Both the position numbers and the translations under genes were made by a program. Below, piece by piece: positions 52,862-61,949 of a stretch of 64,000 bases of DNA; the stretch's first letter is position 1, and the number at the start of each line of letters is the position of its first letter. The DNA is from a bacterium. GTDB lineage: Bacteria; Joyebacterota; Joyebacteria; Joyebacterales; Joyebacteraceae. Under the pieces are notes generated by a model. The model was not told where the DNA came from. It searched no databases and saw only the letters and a program-made list of their open reading frames with translations. The stretch spans positions 1 through 64,000 of the forward strand of contig JALGZK010000017.1 of assembly GCA_025774935.1 (NCBI GenBank). Reading direction: 5' to 3'.

Positions 52862-54715
52862 CTACTCGATCTTGATCGCGTCGAACTTGCAGGACTCGAA
52901 GCAGATGCCGCACTTGATGCACTCGTCCTGGTCGATCGCGTGGACCTTCTTGGGCTCGCCCTCGATGCACTCCTGCGGGCACTTCTTCGCGCATACGGTG
53001 CAGCCGGTGCAGGCGTCGGCGATCACGCTGTACGTGACGAGCGCCTTGCAGACCCCGGCCGGGCAGCGCTTCTCCTCGATGTGCGCGCGGTACTCGTCCT
53101 TGAAGTACCGGAGGGTCGTCAGGACCGGGTTCTGCGCGGTCGAGCCGAGCTGGCAGAGAGCGGTCTGTTCGAGACCCCACGAGAGGTACTCGAGCTCGTC
53201 GATGTGCCTGGCCTCCCCGTTTCCGTCGCAGATGTCTGAGAGTATCGCGTGCATCTGGCGAAGGCCCTCGCGGCACGGGGTGCACTTCCCGCACGACTCG
53301 TCCTTCAGAAACCCGACGAAGTACTTCGCGATGTCGACCATGCAGTTCCTGTCGTCCATCACGATCATGCCGCCCGAGCCCATCATCGATCCCGCCTCGG
53401 TGAGGCGGTCGAAGTCGACCTCGAGGTCGAGGAGGTCGGCCGGGATGCAGCCCCCGGAGGGCCCTCCCGTCTGGACCGCCTTGAACTCGCGCCCGCCGCG
53501 GATGCCGCCGCCGATGTCGTCGACGATCTCGCGGAGCGTGACGCCCATCGGGACCTCGACGAGACCGGTGTTCACGACTTTGCCCACGAGCGAGAAGATC
53601 TTCGTGCCCTTGCTCCCCTCGGTTCCGATCTCGGCGAACCAGTCTGCGCCCTTGTCGACGATCAGGGGCACGTTCGCCCAAGTCTCGACGTTGTTGAGGA
53701 CCGTCGGGCGCATGCGGAGCCCGCGCTCCACCGTGTGGATGTGCTTCGGCCTCGGCTCGCCTGGGCGTCCCTCGATCGACGCCATGAGCGCGGTCGATTC
53801 GCCGCAGACGAACGCGCCGCCCCCGCGCGCCACCGACACGTCGAACGCGAACCCTGTGCCGAGGATGTTCTCTCCGAGGAGCCCCGCCGCGCGCGCGTCG
53901 TCGAGGGCGCGGGTGAAGTTCGCGACCGCGAGCGGGTACTCCTCGCGGACGTAGATGTAGCCCTCGTTCACTCCGAGGGCGAACGCGCCGATCACCATCC
54001 CTTCGAGGACGCTGTGCGGGTTACCCTCGAGGATGCTCCTGTCCATGTACGCGCCGGGGTCGCCCTCGTCCGCGTTGCAGATGAGGTAGCGCGTGTCCCC
54101 GGGCGCCTTCAGGCACGACTCCCACTTCTTCCCGGTCGGGAAGCCCCCGCCGCCCCTCCCGCGGAGACCTGACGACTTCACGGCCGCCACGATCTCGTCG
54201 GGCATCATCGAGCCGAGCGCCTTCGCCAGCGGCGCGTATCCACCGATCGCGACGTAGTCCTCGATGCTCGTGGGATCGAGAACGCCGTTCCTGCCGAGGA
54301 TGAGCCGCGTCTGGTGCTTGTAGAACGGAACGTCCTCCTCGCGGACGATCTTCTCGCCGGACGCGGAGTCGACGTAGAGGAGCCGCTCGACGAGACCGTC
54401 GCCCACGACGGATGTTTCGACGACCTCAGGAACGTCCTCGGGCTTGACCTGCTGGTAGAGCGTGCCGCCGGGCTGGATGACGACGAGCGGTCCCCTCTCG
54501 CAGAACCCGTGGCACCCCGTCGTCAGCACGCGGACCTTCGACGCGAGGCCTCGCGATTCGACCTCCTCACGGAACGCCTCCGCGACCTTCCCGCCGCCGC
54601 ATGCGATGCAGCCGGTACCGCAGCAGACCGCGACCACGCGCGCGCCCGGATCCCGCTCCTTCAGGATCTCCTTCCGCGCCTTGTCGAGGTCTGCGATGTC
54701 CTTGACGTGCCTCAT
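52862..54715 (-). CDS. NuoF/HydB-like NADH-binding flavoprotein with extra Fe-S domains
   Basis: 617 aa from ATG at 54715 after GGAAGGA. Domain order: thioredoxin-like [2Fe-2S] domain (VCCGTGCIACGG, TTGCHGFCERGP), NuoF core with FMN/NADH loop GLRGRGGGGFPTGKKWE, ICNADEGDPGAYMDR and ARGGGAFVCGESTALMASIEG. The [4Fe-4S] site is DESCGKCTPCREG, and a C-terminal double ferredoxin follows (CTGCTVCAKKCP, CIKCGICFESCKFDAIKIE). This is the architecture of NADH subunits of bifurcating hydrogenases and NADH-dependent Hdr complexes. It lies between the two HdrA halves and is their likely electron entry or exit to NAD. Confidence 0.93.
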   Translation of the reverse strand: MRHVKDIADLDKARKEILKERDPGARVVAVCCGTGCIACGGGKVAEAFREEVESRGLASKVRVLTTGCHGFCERGPLVVIQPGGTLYQQVKPEDVPEVVETSVVGDGLVERLLYVDSASGEKIVREEDVPFYKHQTRLILGRNGVLDPTSIEDYVAIGGYAPLAKALGSMMPDEIVAAVKSSGLRGRGGGGFPTGKKWESCLKAPGDTRYLICNADEGDPGAYMDRSILEGNPHSVLEGMVIGAFALGVNEGYIYVREEYPLAVANFTRALDDARAAGLLGENILGTGFAFDVSVARGGGAFVCGESTALMASIEGRPGEPRPKHIHTVERGLRMRPTVLNNVETWANVPLIVDKGADWFAEIGTEGSKGTKIFSLVGKVVNTGLVEVPMGVTLREIVDDIGGGIRGGREFKAVQTGGPSGGCIPADLLDLEVDFDRLTEAGSMMGSGGMIVMDDRNCMVDIAKYFVGFLKDESCGKCTPCREGLRQMHAILSDICDGNGEARHIDELEYLSWGLEQTALCQLGSTAQNPVLTTLRYFKDEYRAHIEEKRCPAGVCKALVTYSVIADACTGCTVCAKKCPQECIEGEPKKVHAIDQDECIKCGICFESCKFDAIKIE

Positions 54716-54764
54716 GCTGTTCCTTCCGTGTGGTCTGTCGTCCGCCGCCCGGACGGAGCGCTGG

Positions 54765-56108
54765 TCACGCGCCCGCGTGGGCCGCGAAGACGTCGTCGGT
54801 CCCACCGGGTGCCACGGAGTGGTACTCGTTGTCCATCACGACCACCGGGCCGAGCGCGCAGCATCCCAGGCAGTTCACCGTGAGAAGAGTGTAGGCGAGG
54901 TCGTCGGTCGTCTCTCCCGGACCGATCCCGAGCCGGCGCTCTAACTCTTCGAGCACGCGCACCGCGCCGCGCGCGTGGCAGGCGGTGCCCATGCAGACCT
55001 TGATGATCTGTTTCCCGCGAGGCTCGAGGCTGAACGAGGTGTAGAACGACGCCACGTGGTAGATCGTCGCCGGCGGGATGCCGAGCCGGAACGACACGTA
55101 CTTGAGCGCGTCGACCGGCAGGTAGTTGTACTCGATGTTCACGTCCTGGAGGATCTGGATGAGCTCCTCCGCGTCTGCGCCGTGCTCCGCGATGATCTCG
55201 TCGAGCTTCCCCCGGTCTCCATCCGCGAGGTCGCGTGGGATGCCCGGCGGCTCGCGGAGCTGCGGCACGTTCCTAATCGGACACTCGGCGTAGCAGAGCC
55301 CGCAGTTCGTGCACTTGTCGATGTCGACGTAGCGCGCCTTCCTCGTGATGGTCGCCGTGAAGTTCCCGATGTACCCCTCGGTCTCCTTGATCTCGGAGTA
55401 GGTCATGAGGTCGATGTTCGGGTGCCTCCCTGCGTCGACCATCTTCGGGGTCAGGATGCAGGCCGAGCAGTCGAGCGTCGGGAACGTCTTGTCCAGCTGC
55501 GCCATGCGTCCGCCGATCGTCGCGTCCTTCTCGACGAGGTGGACGCGGTACCCCGCCTCGGCGATGTCGAGCGCGGACTGGATGCCCGCGATGCCGCCGC
55601 CCACGACCAGCGCCTCCGGGATGACGGGGACCTCCCGCTCGATGAGGGGCTTCAAGTGCGTCGCCCGCGCGGCCGCGGCCCGGACGAGGTCGATCGCCTT
55701 CTCGGTCGCCGCCTCCGGGTCCTCGGTGATCCACGAGCACTGCTCGCGGATGTTGGCCATATCGAAGAGGTACTGGTTCACGCCGGCGTCGGCGAGGGCC
55801 GCCCGGAAGGTCGGCTCGTGCATCCTCGGAGAGCACGCGGCGACAACGACCGCCGTGAGATCGTTCTTCTCGATGTCTTCCTTGATGAGCGTCTGGCCGG
55901 GGTCGGAGCACATGTACGGGTAGGTCTTCGAGACGACGACGTTCGGGAACGTCGACGCGACCTCCGCCACCCTCCTCACGTCAACCATGTAGGCGATGTT
56001 GATCCCGCAGTGGCAGACGTAGACGCCGACCCTGGGTTCCCTCTCGAGAGCGGGCCCGGCGTTTCTCGTCCCGCCGCCTTCCGCCGGCGAGCGGTCTTCC
56101 TTGGCCAT
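54765..56108 (-). CDS. N-terminal half of HdrA fused to NuoE
   Basis: 447 aa, ATG at 56108 after AAGGAG. Residues 27-165 are the HdrA N-terminal domain (YVCHCGINI, PYMCSDPGQ, VVAACSPRMHEPTFR, NIREQCSWI). The FAD Rossmann motif VVGGGIAGIQSALDIAEAG lies at 168-186, then LDCSACILTPKM and one [4Fe-4S] motif CTNCGLCYAECP (266-276). At the point where HdrA would continue, the chain turns into a NuoE domain (about 295-447) with the [2Fe-2S] ligands in CMGTACHARG and CLGCCALGP. The missing half of HdrA is on the protein at 51022, so the two should associate. Confidence 0.92.
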   Translation of the reverse strand: MAKEDRSPAEGGGTRNAGPALEREPRVGVYVCHCGINIAYMVDVRRVAEVASTFPNVVVSKTYPYMCSDPGQTLIKEDIEKNDLTAVVVAACSPRMHEPTFRAALADAGVNQYLFDMANIREQCSWITEDPEAATEKAIDLVRAAAARATHLKPLIEREVPVIPEALVVGGGIAGIQSALDIAEAGYRVHLVEKDATIGGRMAQLDKTFPTLDCSACILTPKMVDAGRHPNIDLMTYSEIKETEGYIGNFTATITRKARYVDIDKCTNCGLCYAECPIRNVPQLREPPGIPRDLADGDRGKLDEIIAEHGADAEELIQILQDVNIEYNYLPVDALKYVSFRLGIPPATIYHVASFYTSFSLEPRGKQIIKVCMGTACHARGAVRVLEELERRLGIGPGETTDDLAYTLLTVNCLGCCALGPVVVMDNEYHSVAPGGTDDVFAAHAGA

Positions 56109-56144
56109 TCGTGTCTCCTTCGAAGCGCGAAGGCCGCGCCCGTT

Positions 56145-57119
56145 CTAGGCGCGGAGCTCGGTGATCTTCTCGGTCAGGGCCGGAACGACCTTCATGAGGT
56201 CGCCCACGATGCCGTAGTGCGCCGCCTGGAAGATGGGGGCCTTCGGGTCCTTGTTGATCGCGACGATGGTCTCGGCGGACTTCATGCCGGCCACGTGCTG
56301 GAACTGCCCGGAGACGCCGATCGCGACGTAGAGTTTCGGCTTGACGGTCTTCCCGGACGAACCGACCTGACGGTCCTTCGGGAGCCACCCGGCGTCGACG
56401 ACTGGGCGCGAGCACGCGACGACCCCGCCCAGGAGCTCGGCGAGGCCGGTGATCAAGGGCATGTTCTCCTCTTCCTTGATCCCTCGGCCGATGGCGATGA
56501 CCACGTCCGACTTCGTGATGTCGACCTCGCCCGCGGCGGCCTCGACGTACTCGACGAACCGGCGGAACGCGGGCTCATCGGGGACCTCGGTGTCGAGGGC
56601 AACGACGCTCCCGCCGCGCGAGGCCTCCTCCGGTGCGAAGGCGGCGGGTCGAACCGTCACGAGGCTGATCGCGGCGCCGCCGAACCCCACCCGCTCGTTG
56701 ACCTTCCCGCCGTACGTCTGCCGGGTCCCCACGAGGTCGGACCCTTCGACCGCGAGGTCGATGACGTCTGACGCGAGCGGGGCGTCGAGCGCGACCGCGA
56801 GGCTGGGAGCCAGGTCGACGCCGAACGCGGTGTGGCCGATCATAACGACCGACGGCTCCCGCCCCCGGATGACGTCGGCCAGAACCGGCTGATAGACTGC
56901 CGAGTTGTAGTGCGCGAACCCATCGTGATCGCGGACGAGGACCTCGTCGGCCTGCTGCGCGAGCCTCTCCGCGAGATCGCCAACGCCCGATCCGAGAAGG
57001 ACCGCGGCGACCTTCGTCCCGGACGCGTCGGCCACTCCCCTCGCGTGCGCGAGCATCTCGAAGGTCACGTCCTTGAGTTCGCCGTTCAGGTGTTCAGCGA
57101 GGACAAGCACGTCGTTCAT
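56145..57119 (-). CDS. etfA: Electron transfer flavoprotein alpha subunit
   Basis: 324 aa. Two-domain EtfA: N-terminal [21 protein letters not shown], then the FAD domain with [57 protein letters not shown]. This C-terminal signature is diagnostic. It follows etfB with no gap (stop 57120, start 57119). It receives electrons from the acyl-CoA dehydrogenases of this run. Confidence 0.96.
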   Translation of the reverse strand: MNDVLVLAEHLNGELKDVTFEMLAHARGVADASGTKVAAVLLGSGVGDLAERLAQQADEVLVRDHDGFAHYNSAVYQPVLADVIRGREPSVVMIGHTAFGVDLAPSLAVALDAPLASDVIDLAVEGSDLVGTRQTYGGKVNERVGFGGAAISLVTVRPAAFAPEEASRGGSVVALDTEVPDEPAFRRFVEYVEAAAGEVDITKSDVVIAIGRGIKEEENMPLITGLAELLGGVVACSRPVVDAGWLPKDRQVGSSGKTVKPKLYVAIGVSGQFQHVAGMKSAETIVAINKDPKAPIFQAAHYGIVGDLMKVVPALTEKITELRA

Positions 57120-57908
57120 CTACGCGAATCCCTTCTCTTTGAGAACGTCGGCAAGCTTCGTGGACGCCTCGGCGGGCGTCCCGTCGAGGATCTCCGCACC
57201 CTCGCCGGCCGGCGGGTAGTCGAGTCCAAGGAGCGTCGTCTTCGAGCCCGCCTTCCCGGCCTCGGCGGTGTCGAGACCGAGGTCGGACGCGGCCTTCGTG
57301 TCGATGTCGCGCTTGGCCGCCTTCGCGATCCCCATGATCGAGGCGTAGCGGGGCTCGTTGATGCCGGTCTGGATCGTCACGACGGCGGGGAGCTTGATCT
57401 CGAGCTTCTCCAGGAGCCCGCCCTCGAGCTCGCGTCCGACGGTCACGGCGCCGTCGCCGATCTCCATCTCGGTGACGTACGTGGCGTGCGGCACGCCGAG
57501 CATCTCGGCGAGCGTGACGCCGACCTGGGTCATCCCGTCGTCCGACGCCATGCACCCTGTGAGAACCAGGTCGTACTCCATCCCGCCGATGGCCTTGGCG
57601 AGCGCGTTCGCCGTCGCCCACGCGTCCCCGCCATCGAACGCCGGGTCAGCGAGGCGGACCGCCTCGGTCGCGCCCTTCGCCATGCACATCCGGAGGACCT
57701 CCTCGGAGGAGTCCGGACCGAGCGTGATCACGGTGACCTCGCCGTCCCTGTCCTCCTTGATGAGGAGCGCCTCCTCGAGCGCGTAGTTGTCGGACTCGTT
57801 GATCTGGAGAGGAAGCCCCTCCATCTCGATGCCGCTCCCGTCTGAGGCGATCCTGACGTCGGCCTCGGCGGTGTCCGGCACCTGTTTCACGCATACGACG
57901 ATGTTCAT
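57120..57908 (-). CDS. etfB: Electron transfer flavoprotein beta subunit
   Basis: 262 aa from ATG at 57908. EtfB motifs: MNIVVCVKQVPDTAEADVRI, NESDNYALEEALLIKE, VLTGCMASDDGMTQVGVTLAEMLG and the recognition-loop region LPAVVTIQTGINEPRYASIMGIAKAAKR. Its order with etfA and a CCG-type Fe-S protein resembles the Etf clusters of syntrophic fatty-acid oxidisers. Whether this Etf has a second FAD (the bifurcating type) cannot be decided by eye. Confidence 0.96.
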   Translation of the reverse strand: MNIVVCVKQVPDTAEADVRIASDGSGIEMEGLPLQINESDNYALEEALLIKEDRDGEVTVITLGPDSSEEVLRMCMAKGATEAVRLADPAFDGGDAWATANALAKAIGGMEYDLVLTGCMASDDGMTQVGVTLAEMLGVPHATYVTEMEIGDGAVTVGRELEGGLLEKLEIKLPAVVTIQTGINEPRYASIMGIAKAAKRDIDTKAASDLGLDTAEAGKAGSKTTLLGLDYPPAGEGAEILDGTPAEASTKLADVLKEKGFA

Positions 57909-57966
57909 GCGTTCGGTCTCCTCCTGTCGGGCCGGAGGGGCGAAGAGCCCTCCCGTCCCAGGGCTG

Positions 57967-59088
57967 CTAGAGCGCCATCGCGGCGAGCTCGGCGAGGTCG
58001 AGTATCTCGATCTTCCCCTCGCAGCCACTCGTCTTCACCGCGTCCTCGAGGGTCAGGAGGCAGAACGGACACGCGGTCACGAGTGTGTCCGCTCCGAGCT
58101 CGACGGCGTCCTTGACCCGCGTGTCGGCGAGACGCTCGCCCCTCTCGTCCTCCGCCTCGACCCACATCCTCCCGCCGCCGCCTTCGCAGCAGAGGGCGCG
58201 CTCGCGGGAACGGTCGAGGTCCTCGAACTCGACACCCGAGATGCGTTCGATCACGCTCCGGGGCTCGTCGAAGATCGCGTTGTGCTTCCCGAGGAAGCAG
58301 GGGTCGTGGTACGTCACCTTCCGCTCCACGCTTCCCTTGAACGCGAGCTTCCCTTCGTCGAGAAGCCCCGCGAGGTACTGCGAGTAGTGCACGACCTCGT
58401 CCGCGACGCCGCCGTACTCGTTCAGGAGCGTGTTCATGCAGTGGGGCGAGCTCGTCACGACCGCGTCGATCGAGTGGCTGGCGAACGCTTCTCGGTTCCC
58501 CTCGACGAGAAGCTCGAAGAGCCCCTCCTCTCCCATCCGCTTGACCTCGTTCCCGCAGCACGACTCGGCTGCGCCCAGGGTCGAGTAGCCGACGCCGGCC
58601 GCCTCGTAGAGACGGACGAGCGCCCGGGCGACGTCCTGGCACCGGGGATCGTAGGCCGGCGTGCACCCGACGTACCAGAGGAGCGGGACGGCGTCGCCGT
58701 CTCCCGCGACCGGAACGTCGAGTTCGTCTGCCCACTCGGTCCTCTTCTCCCTGCCCCGGCCCCACGGGTTCCCGTGCTTGAACGTGCTCTCGAGCGCGTC
58801 CCTGATCGTAGGCGAGACCTTCCCCCGCTCGATCGAGGAACCGCGAAGCCCAATCAGAAGTTCCATGGGCTTCACGCCCTTCGGGCAGCGCTCCGTGCAC
58901 GTCGCGCACGTGGTGCAGCTCCAGGCCTCCGGACGTTCGTGCGCGCCCTTCGGGGCCGGCCCGATGAGCCCGTCGTAGACGACCTTCCGCACATTCAGAT
59001 ACGTGCGGAGCGACACCGGGCAACCCGCCGTGCACCTCCCGCACTGGATGCAGCCGAGGAGCTCGTACTTGTCAGCAAGTGATGGCAT
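57967..59088 (-). CDS. HdrC-HdrB-like iron-sulfur oxidoreductase
   Basis: 373 aa, ATG at 59088. Residues 13-23 and the next motif (CIQCGRCTAGCP, CTTCATCTERCP) give two [4Fe-4S] clusters as in HdrC. Two CCG domains follow as in HdrB/HdrD: YVGCTPAYDPR with AAESCCGNEV, and YHDPCFLGKHN with ALCCEGGGG and TACPFC. Fused HdrD-type proteins take electrons from Etf in syntrophs or reduce disulfides. Between acyl-CoA dehydrogenase and etfBA genes it is probably the link from Etf to the split HdrA/Nuo module or to quinone. No transmembrane segment is present. Confidence 0.9.
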   Translation of the reverse strand: MPSLADKYELLGCIQCGRCTAGCPVSLRTYLNVRKVVYDGLIGPAPKGAHERPEAWSCTTCATCTERCPKGVKPMELLIGLRGSSIERGKVSPTIRDALESTFKHGNPWGRGREKRTEWADELDVPVAGDGDAVPLLWYVGCTPAYDPRCQDVARALVRLYEAAGVGYSTLGAAESCCGNEVKRMGEEGLFELLVEGNREAFASHSIDAVVTSSPHCMNTLLNEYGGVADEVVHYSQYLAGLLDEGKLAFKGSVERKVTYHDPCFLGKHNAIFDEPRSVIERISGVEFEDLDRSRERALCCEGGGGRMWVEAEDERGERLADTRVKDAVELGADTLVTACPFCLLTLEDAVKTSGCEGKIEILDLAELAAMAL

Positions 59089-59137
59089 GTGTCAGCACCG
59101 GTCCTGTGGTGGTTGCTGTTCGTCCCGCCCGGGCGAG

Positions 59138-60280
59138 CTACTTGAGCTCGTTCCGCGCGATGACGAGCTTCTGGATCTGGCTCGTCCCCTCGTAGATCTC
59201 GATGATCTTCGCGTCCCTGTACATCCTCTCGACGGCGTACTCCTTCGAGTAACCGTAGCCGCCGTGAATCTGGACGGCCTTCCTCGTCACGTCGACCACG
59301 ATCTCCGCGGCGAAGTACTTCGCCATCGCGGCCTCGCGCGTGAACCTCTTGGCGCCAGCGTCCTTCATCGAGGCGGACCGGTAGACGAGGAGCCTCGCGG
59401 CGTCGATCTTGGTCGCCATGTCGGCGATCATGTCCTGGATCATCTCGAACTCGGCGATGGGCTTCCCGAACTGCTGCCGCTCCTTCGCGTACTTCACCGA
59501 GGCGTCCAGGGCGCCCTGCGCGATGCCGACTCCCTGCGCGCCGATGTCGATCCTCGAGACGTCCAGCGTGGTCATGACGACCTTGAACCCCTGCCCCTCC
59601 TCACCCAGCAGGTTCTCCTTCGGGACCATGCAGTCGTCGAAGATGAGTTCGGTGTTGCCGGTGGCGCGGATGCCCATGAGGTTCTCGTGCTTCCCGATCG
59701 AGAACCCCGGGAAGTCCTTCTCGACGATGAAGGTGCTCATCCCCTTGTGCCGGGCGGAAGGGTCGGTGTACGCGAACACGATGAAGAGCCCCGCCGCCTC
59801 CGCATTCGTGATCCAGCACTTCGTCCCGTTCAGCCTGTAGTGGTCGCCCTCGAGGACCGCGGTCGTCTCCATCGACGCGGGGTCCGACCCGGCGTTCGGC
59901 TCGGTGATGCCGATGGCGCCGAGCGCCTTCCCGGACGCGAGCATCGGGAGGTACTTCTTCTTCTGCTCCTCGGTCCCGAACTGGAAGATCGGGAACGTGG
60001 CGAGCGAGTTATTCACCGCGGTGATCACGCCGGTCGAAGCGCAGACCCGCGAGATCTCCTCGACGATGATCGCGAGCGTGGTGAAGTCCATTCCCGCTCC
60101 GCCGTACTCCTCGGGAATCACGACGCCGAGGAGCCCCAGCTCCGCCATCTTCTTCATGGTCGCGTGAGGGAACTCGCGAGACTCGTCGATCTCCGCGGCG
60201 ATGGGCTCGATCTCGTTCATGGCGAACTCGCGCACCATGTCGCGGACCATCTTTTGGTCCTGGCTCAAGCTGAAGTCCAT
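59138..60280 (-). CDS. Acyl-CoA dehydrogenase, butyryl/short-chain type
   Basis: 380 aa, ATG at 60280. AIGITEPNAGSDPASMETTAV, LNGTKCWITNAEAAGLFIVFA, VQIHGGYGYSKEYAVERMYRDAKIIEIYEGTSQIQKLVI. The catalytic Glu in YEGTSQ is present. Very typical of butyryl-CoA dehydrogenases. As the gene nearest to hdrCB-etfBA it is the likely primary donor to this Etf, or an enoyl-CoA reductase when electrons flow the other way. Confidence 0.93.
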   Translation of the reverse strand: MDFSLSQDQKMVRDMVREFAMNEIEPIAAEIDESREFPHATMKKMAELGLLGVVIPEEYGGAGMDFTTLAIIVEEISRVCASTGVITAVNNSLATFPIFQFGTEEQKKKYLPMLASGKALGAIGITEPNAGSDPASMETTAVLEGDHYRLNGTKCWITNAEAAGLFIVFAYTDPSARHKGMSTFIVEKDFPGFSIGKHENLMGIRATGNTELIFDDCMVPKENLLGEEGQGFKVVMTTLDVSRIDIGAQGVGIAQGALDASVKYAKERQQFGKPIAEFEMIQDMIADMATKIDAARLLVYRSASMKDAGAKRFTREAAMAKYFAAEIVVDVTRKAVQIHGGYGYSKEYAVERMYRDAKIIEIYEGTSQIQKLVIARNELK

Positions 60281-60322
60281 TCCCTCGGGCTCCTTTCGTT
60301 TCCCGTGGAGGCGGACCGCGGT

Positions 60323-61294
60323 CTACTCGCCGCGCCCGCCCGAGCCGATCCTGTCGAGTACGTCCCTTGCGATCTCGTAGGGGGAACGGTGTCCCCTCGT
60401 AACGTCTCCCACCATTCCGTCGAGGCCGGCCTCGCCTCCCATCCGTTCGAGCAGCTGGCGTTCGAGAGCGTCGACCACGATCGCGCGGACCTGCGACTTG
60501 AAGTGCGCGCGGCGCCGCTCCTCGAAGAGCCCCGCCGACTTGAGGAACTCGCGGTGCGACTCGATGGCGGCCGCGAGCTCGGGGATGCCGTCGCCGGTCG
60601 TGGCCGTCGTCTGGACCACCGGGGGCGACCAGCCTGTGCCCTCGTCCTTGAGCGAGAGCATCGACTGAAGCTCCGCGACAGTCATCTCGGCGCCCTCGCG
60701 GTCCGCCTTGTTGACGACGAAGACCTCCCCGATCTCCATGAGCCCGGCCTTCATCGCCTGGATGCTGTCGCCCGACTCGGGCACGAGCACGATGACCGTC
60801 GTATCCGCGGCCTCCGCGATGTCGAGCTCCGACTGCCCGACCCCCACGGTTTCGAGGATGACGAAGTCGAGCCCGTAGGCGTCCATCGCGGCGGCGACGC
60901 TGGGGGCCGCTCGGGAGAGCCCCCCGAGCCCCCCTCGGGTCGCCATGCTCCTGATGAAGACACCCTCGCGGGTGCCGAGGCGCTGCATCCTGATGCGGTC
61001 GCCCAGGAGCGCCCCGCCGGTGAACGGGCTCGTCGGGTCGACGGCCACGATGCCGACGGAGCCCCCTGCGTCGAGATAGTGCCCTGTGAGCCCGTCGACG
61101 AGCGTGCTCTTGCCCGCCCCGGGCGGACCCGAGATCCCGATCCGGTAGGCGGAGCCGACGCTCGGGTAGACGGCATCGAGAAGCGCGTAGCCGCGTTCGT
61201 CCTCGTCCTCGATCCAGGAGATCGCTCTCGCGAGCGCGACGGTGTCTCCGCTCAACACCCGCTCGACGAGAACGTCGACGGCAACGTCCCTCAC
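60323..61294 (-). CDS. meaB: MeaB/ArgK-type mutase-protecting GTPase
   Basis: 323 aa from GTG at 61294 preceded by GAGGGGGA; a start at 61363 would overlap cobO. G3E GTPase motifs: P-loop GISGPPGAGKSTLVDGL, IVAVDPTSPFTGGALLGDRIRM (switch region), RGGLGGLSRAA, ETVGVGQSE and VVNKADREGAE. MeaB loads and protects adenosylcobalamin in methylmalonyl-/isobutyryl-CoA mutases. Both mutase types are encoded in the same run. Confidence 0.93.
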   Translation of the reverse strand: MRDVAVDVLVERVLSGDTVALARAISWIEDEDERGYALLDAVYPSVGSAYRIGISGPPGAGKSTLVDGLTGHYLDAGGSVGIVAVDPTSPFTGGALLGDRIRMQRLGTREGVFIRSMATRGGLGGLSRAAPSVAAAMDAYGLDFVILETVGVGQSELDIAEAADTTVIVLVPESGDSIQAMKAGLMEIGEVFVVNKADREGAEMTVAELQSMLSLKDEGTGWSPPVVQTTATTGDGIPELAAAIESHREFLKSAGLFEERRRAHFKSQVRAIVVDALERQLLERMGGEAGLDGMVGDVTRGHRSPYEIARDVLDRIGSGGRGE

Positions 61295-61331
61295 GTCGTC
61301 CCCCTCGGCCCGCCCTCTCGGCGGGCGCGGG

Positions 61332-61859
61332 TTAGAACTCGATCCCCTCGCGCGCCTCGACACCGGCGTCGTAGTGGTGCTTGATCTTCAGCACCTCACT
61401 CACGAGGTCGGCCACCATCACGATCTCCGGATGCGCCGACCGACCCGTGAGGACGAGCTCGACGTGCGGGGGGCGTTCCCCGATCAGCTCCAGCACCTGC
61501 TTCAGGCTGACGAGACCGAAGTCGAGGGCGACGTTGATCTCGTCGAGAACGACGAGGTCGTGCTCGCCGCCCGTGATGACCTCGCGCGCCCTCGCCAGGC
61601 CGGCCTGGGCGAGATCGACGTCGACCTGCGGCGGGTTCTGCTTGTCGACGAACTCGTCGCGGCCGGACTGCTCGATGACGAACCCCGACAGGGCGCGAGC
61701 CGAGTCGAGCTCCCCGTAGTTCGAGCTTCCCTTCATGAACTGGATCACGTAGACGCTGAGCCCGTGGCCGACGGCGCGGAGGGCCAGACCGAGCGCGGCG
61801 GTCGTCTTGCCCTTCCCGTCGCCGGTATAGACCTGCACGGTTCCGTGCCTCTCCGGCAC
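61332..61859 (-). CDS. cobO: Corrinoid adenosyltransferase (CobO/BtuR/CobA family)
   Basis: 175 aa from GTG at 61859 after GGAGG. P-loop YTGDGKGKTTAALGLALRAVGHG at the N-terminus, VIQFMKGSSNYGELDSA, HDLVVLDEINVALDFGLV and the C-terminal VELVLTGRSAHPEIVMVADLVSEVLKIKHHYDAGVEAREGIEF region (shown here only as motif anchors) are characteristic. It makes adenosylcobalamin, the mutase cofactor. It is the first gene of the long minus-strand run. Confidence 0.95.
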   Translation of the reverse strand: MPERHGTVQVYTGDGKGKTTAALGLALRAVGHGLSVYVIQFMKGSSNYGELDSARALSGFVIEQSGRDEFVDKQNPPQVDVDLAQAGLARAREVITGGEHDLVVLDEINVALDFGLVSLKQVLELIGERPPHVELVLTGRSAHPEIVMVADLVSEVLKIKHHYDAGVEAREGIEF

Positions 61860-61921
61860 AGGCGCCTCCAGGAACGGGGTGGCTATCCGGCCTCAGAAGG
61901 CCTGGGACTCGTTATCCGAGA

Positions 61922-61949
61922 CGCGCGGGCGTCGGCGGGCGCCCGCGCG
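61922..61949 (-). repeat. Perfect 10-bp inverted repeat in the leader of the long operon
   Basis: CGCGCGGGCG and CGCCCGCGCG (minus strand 61949-61940 and 61931-61922) are exact complements around an 8-nt loop, between promoter and cobO. It would form a stable RNA hairpin. No T-run follows and no B12-riboswitch signature was found in the roughly 110-nt leader. Confidence 0.5.
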
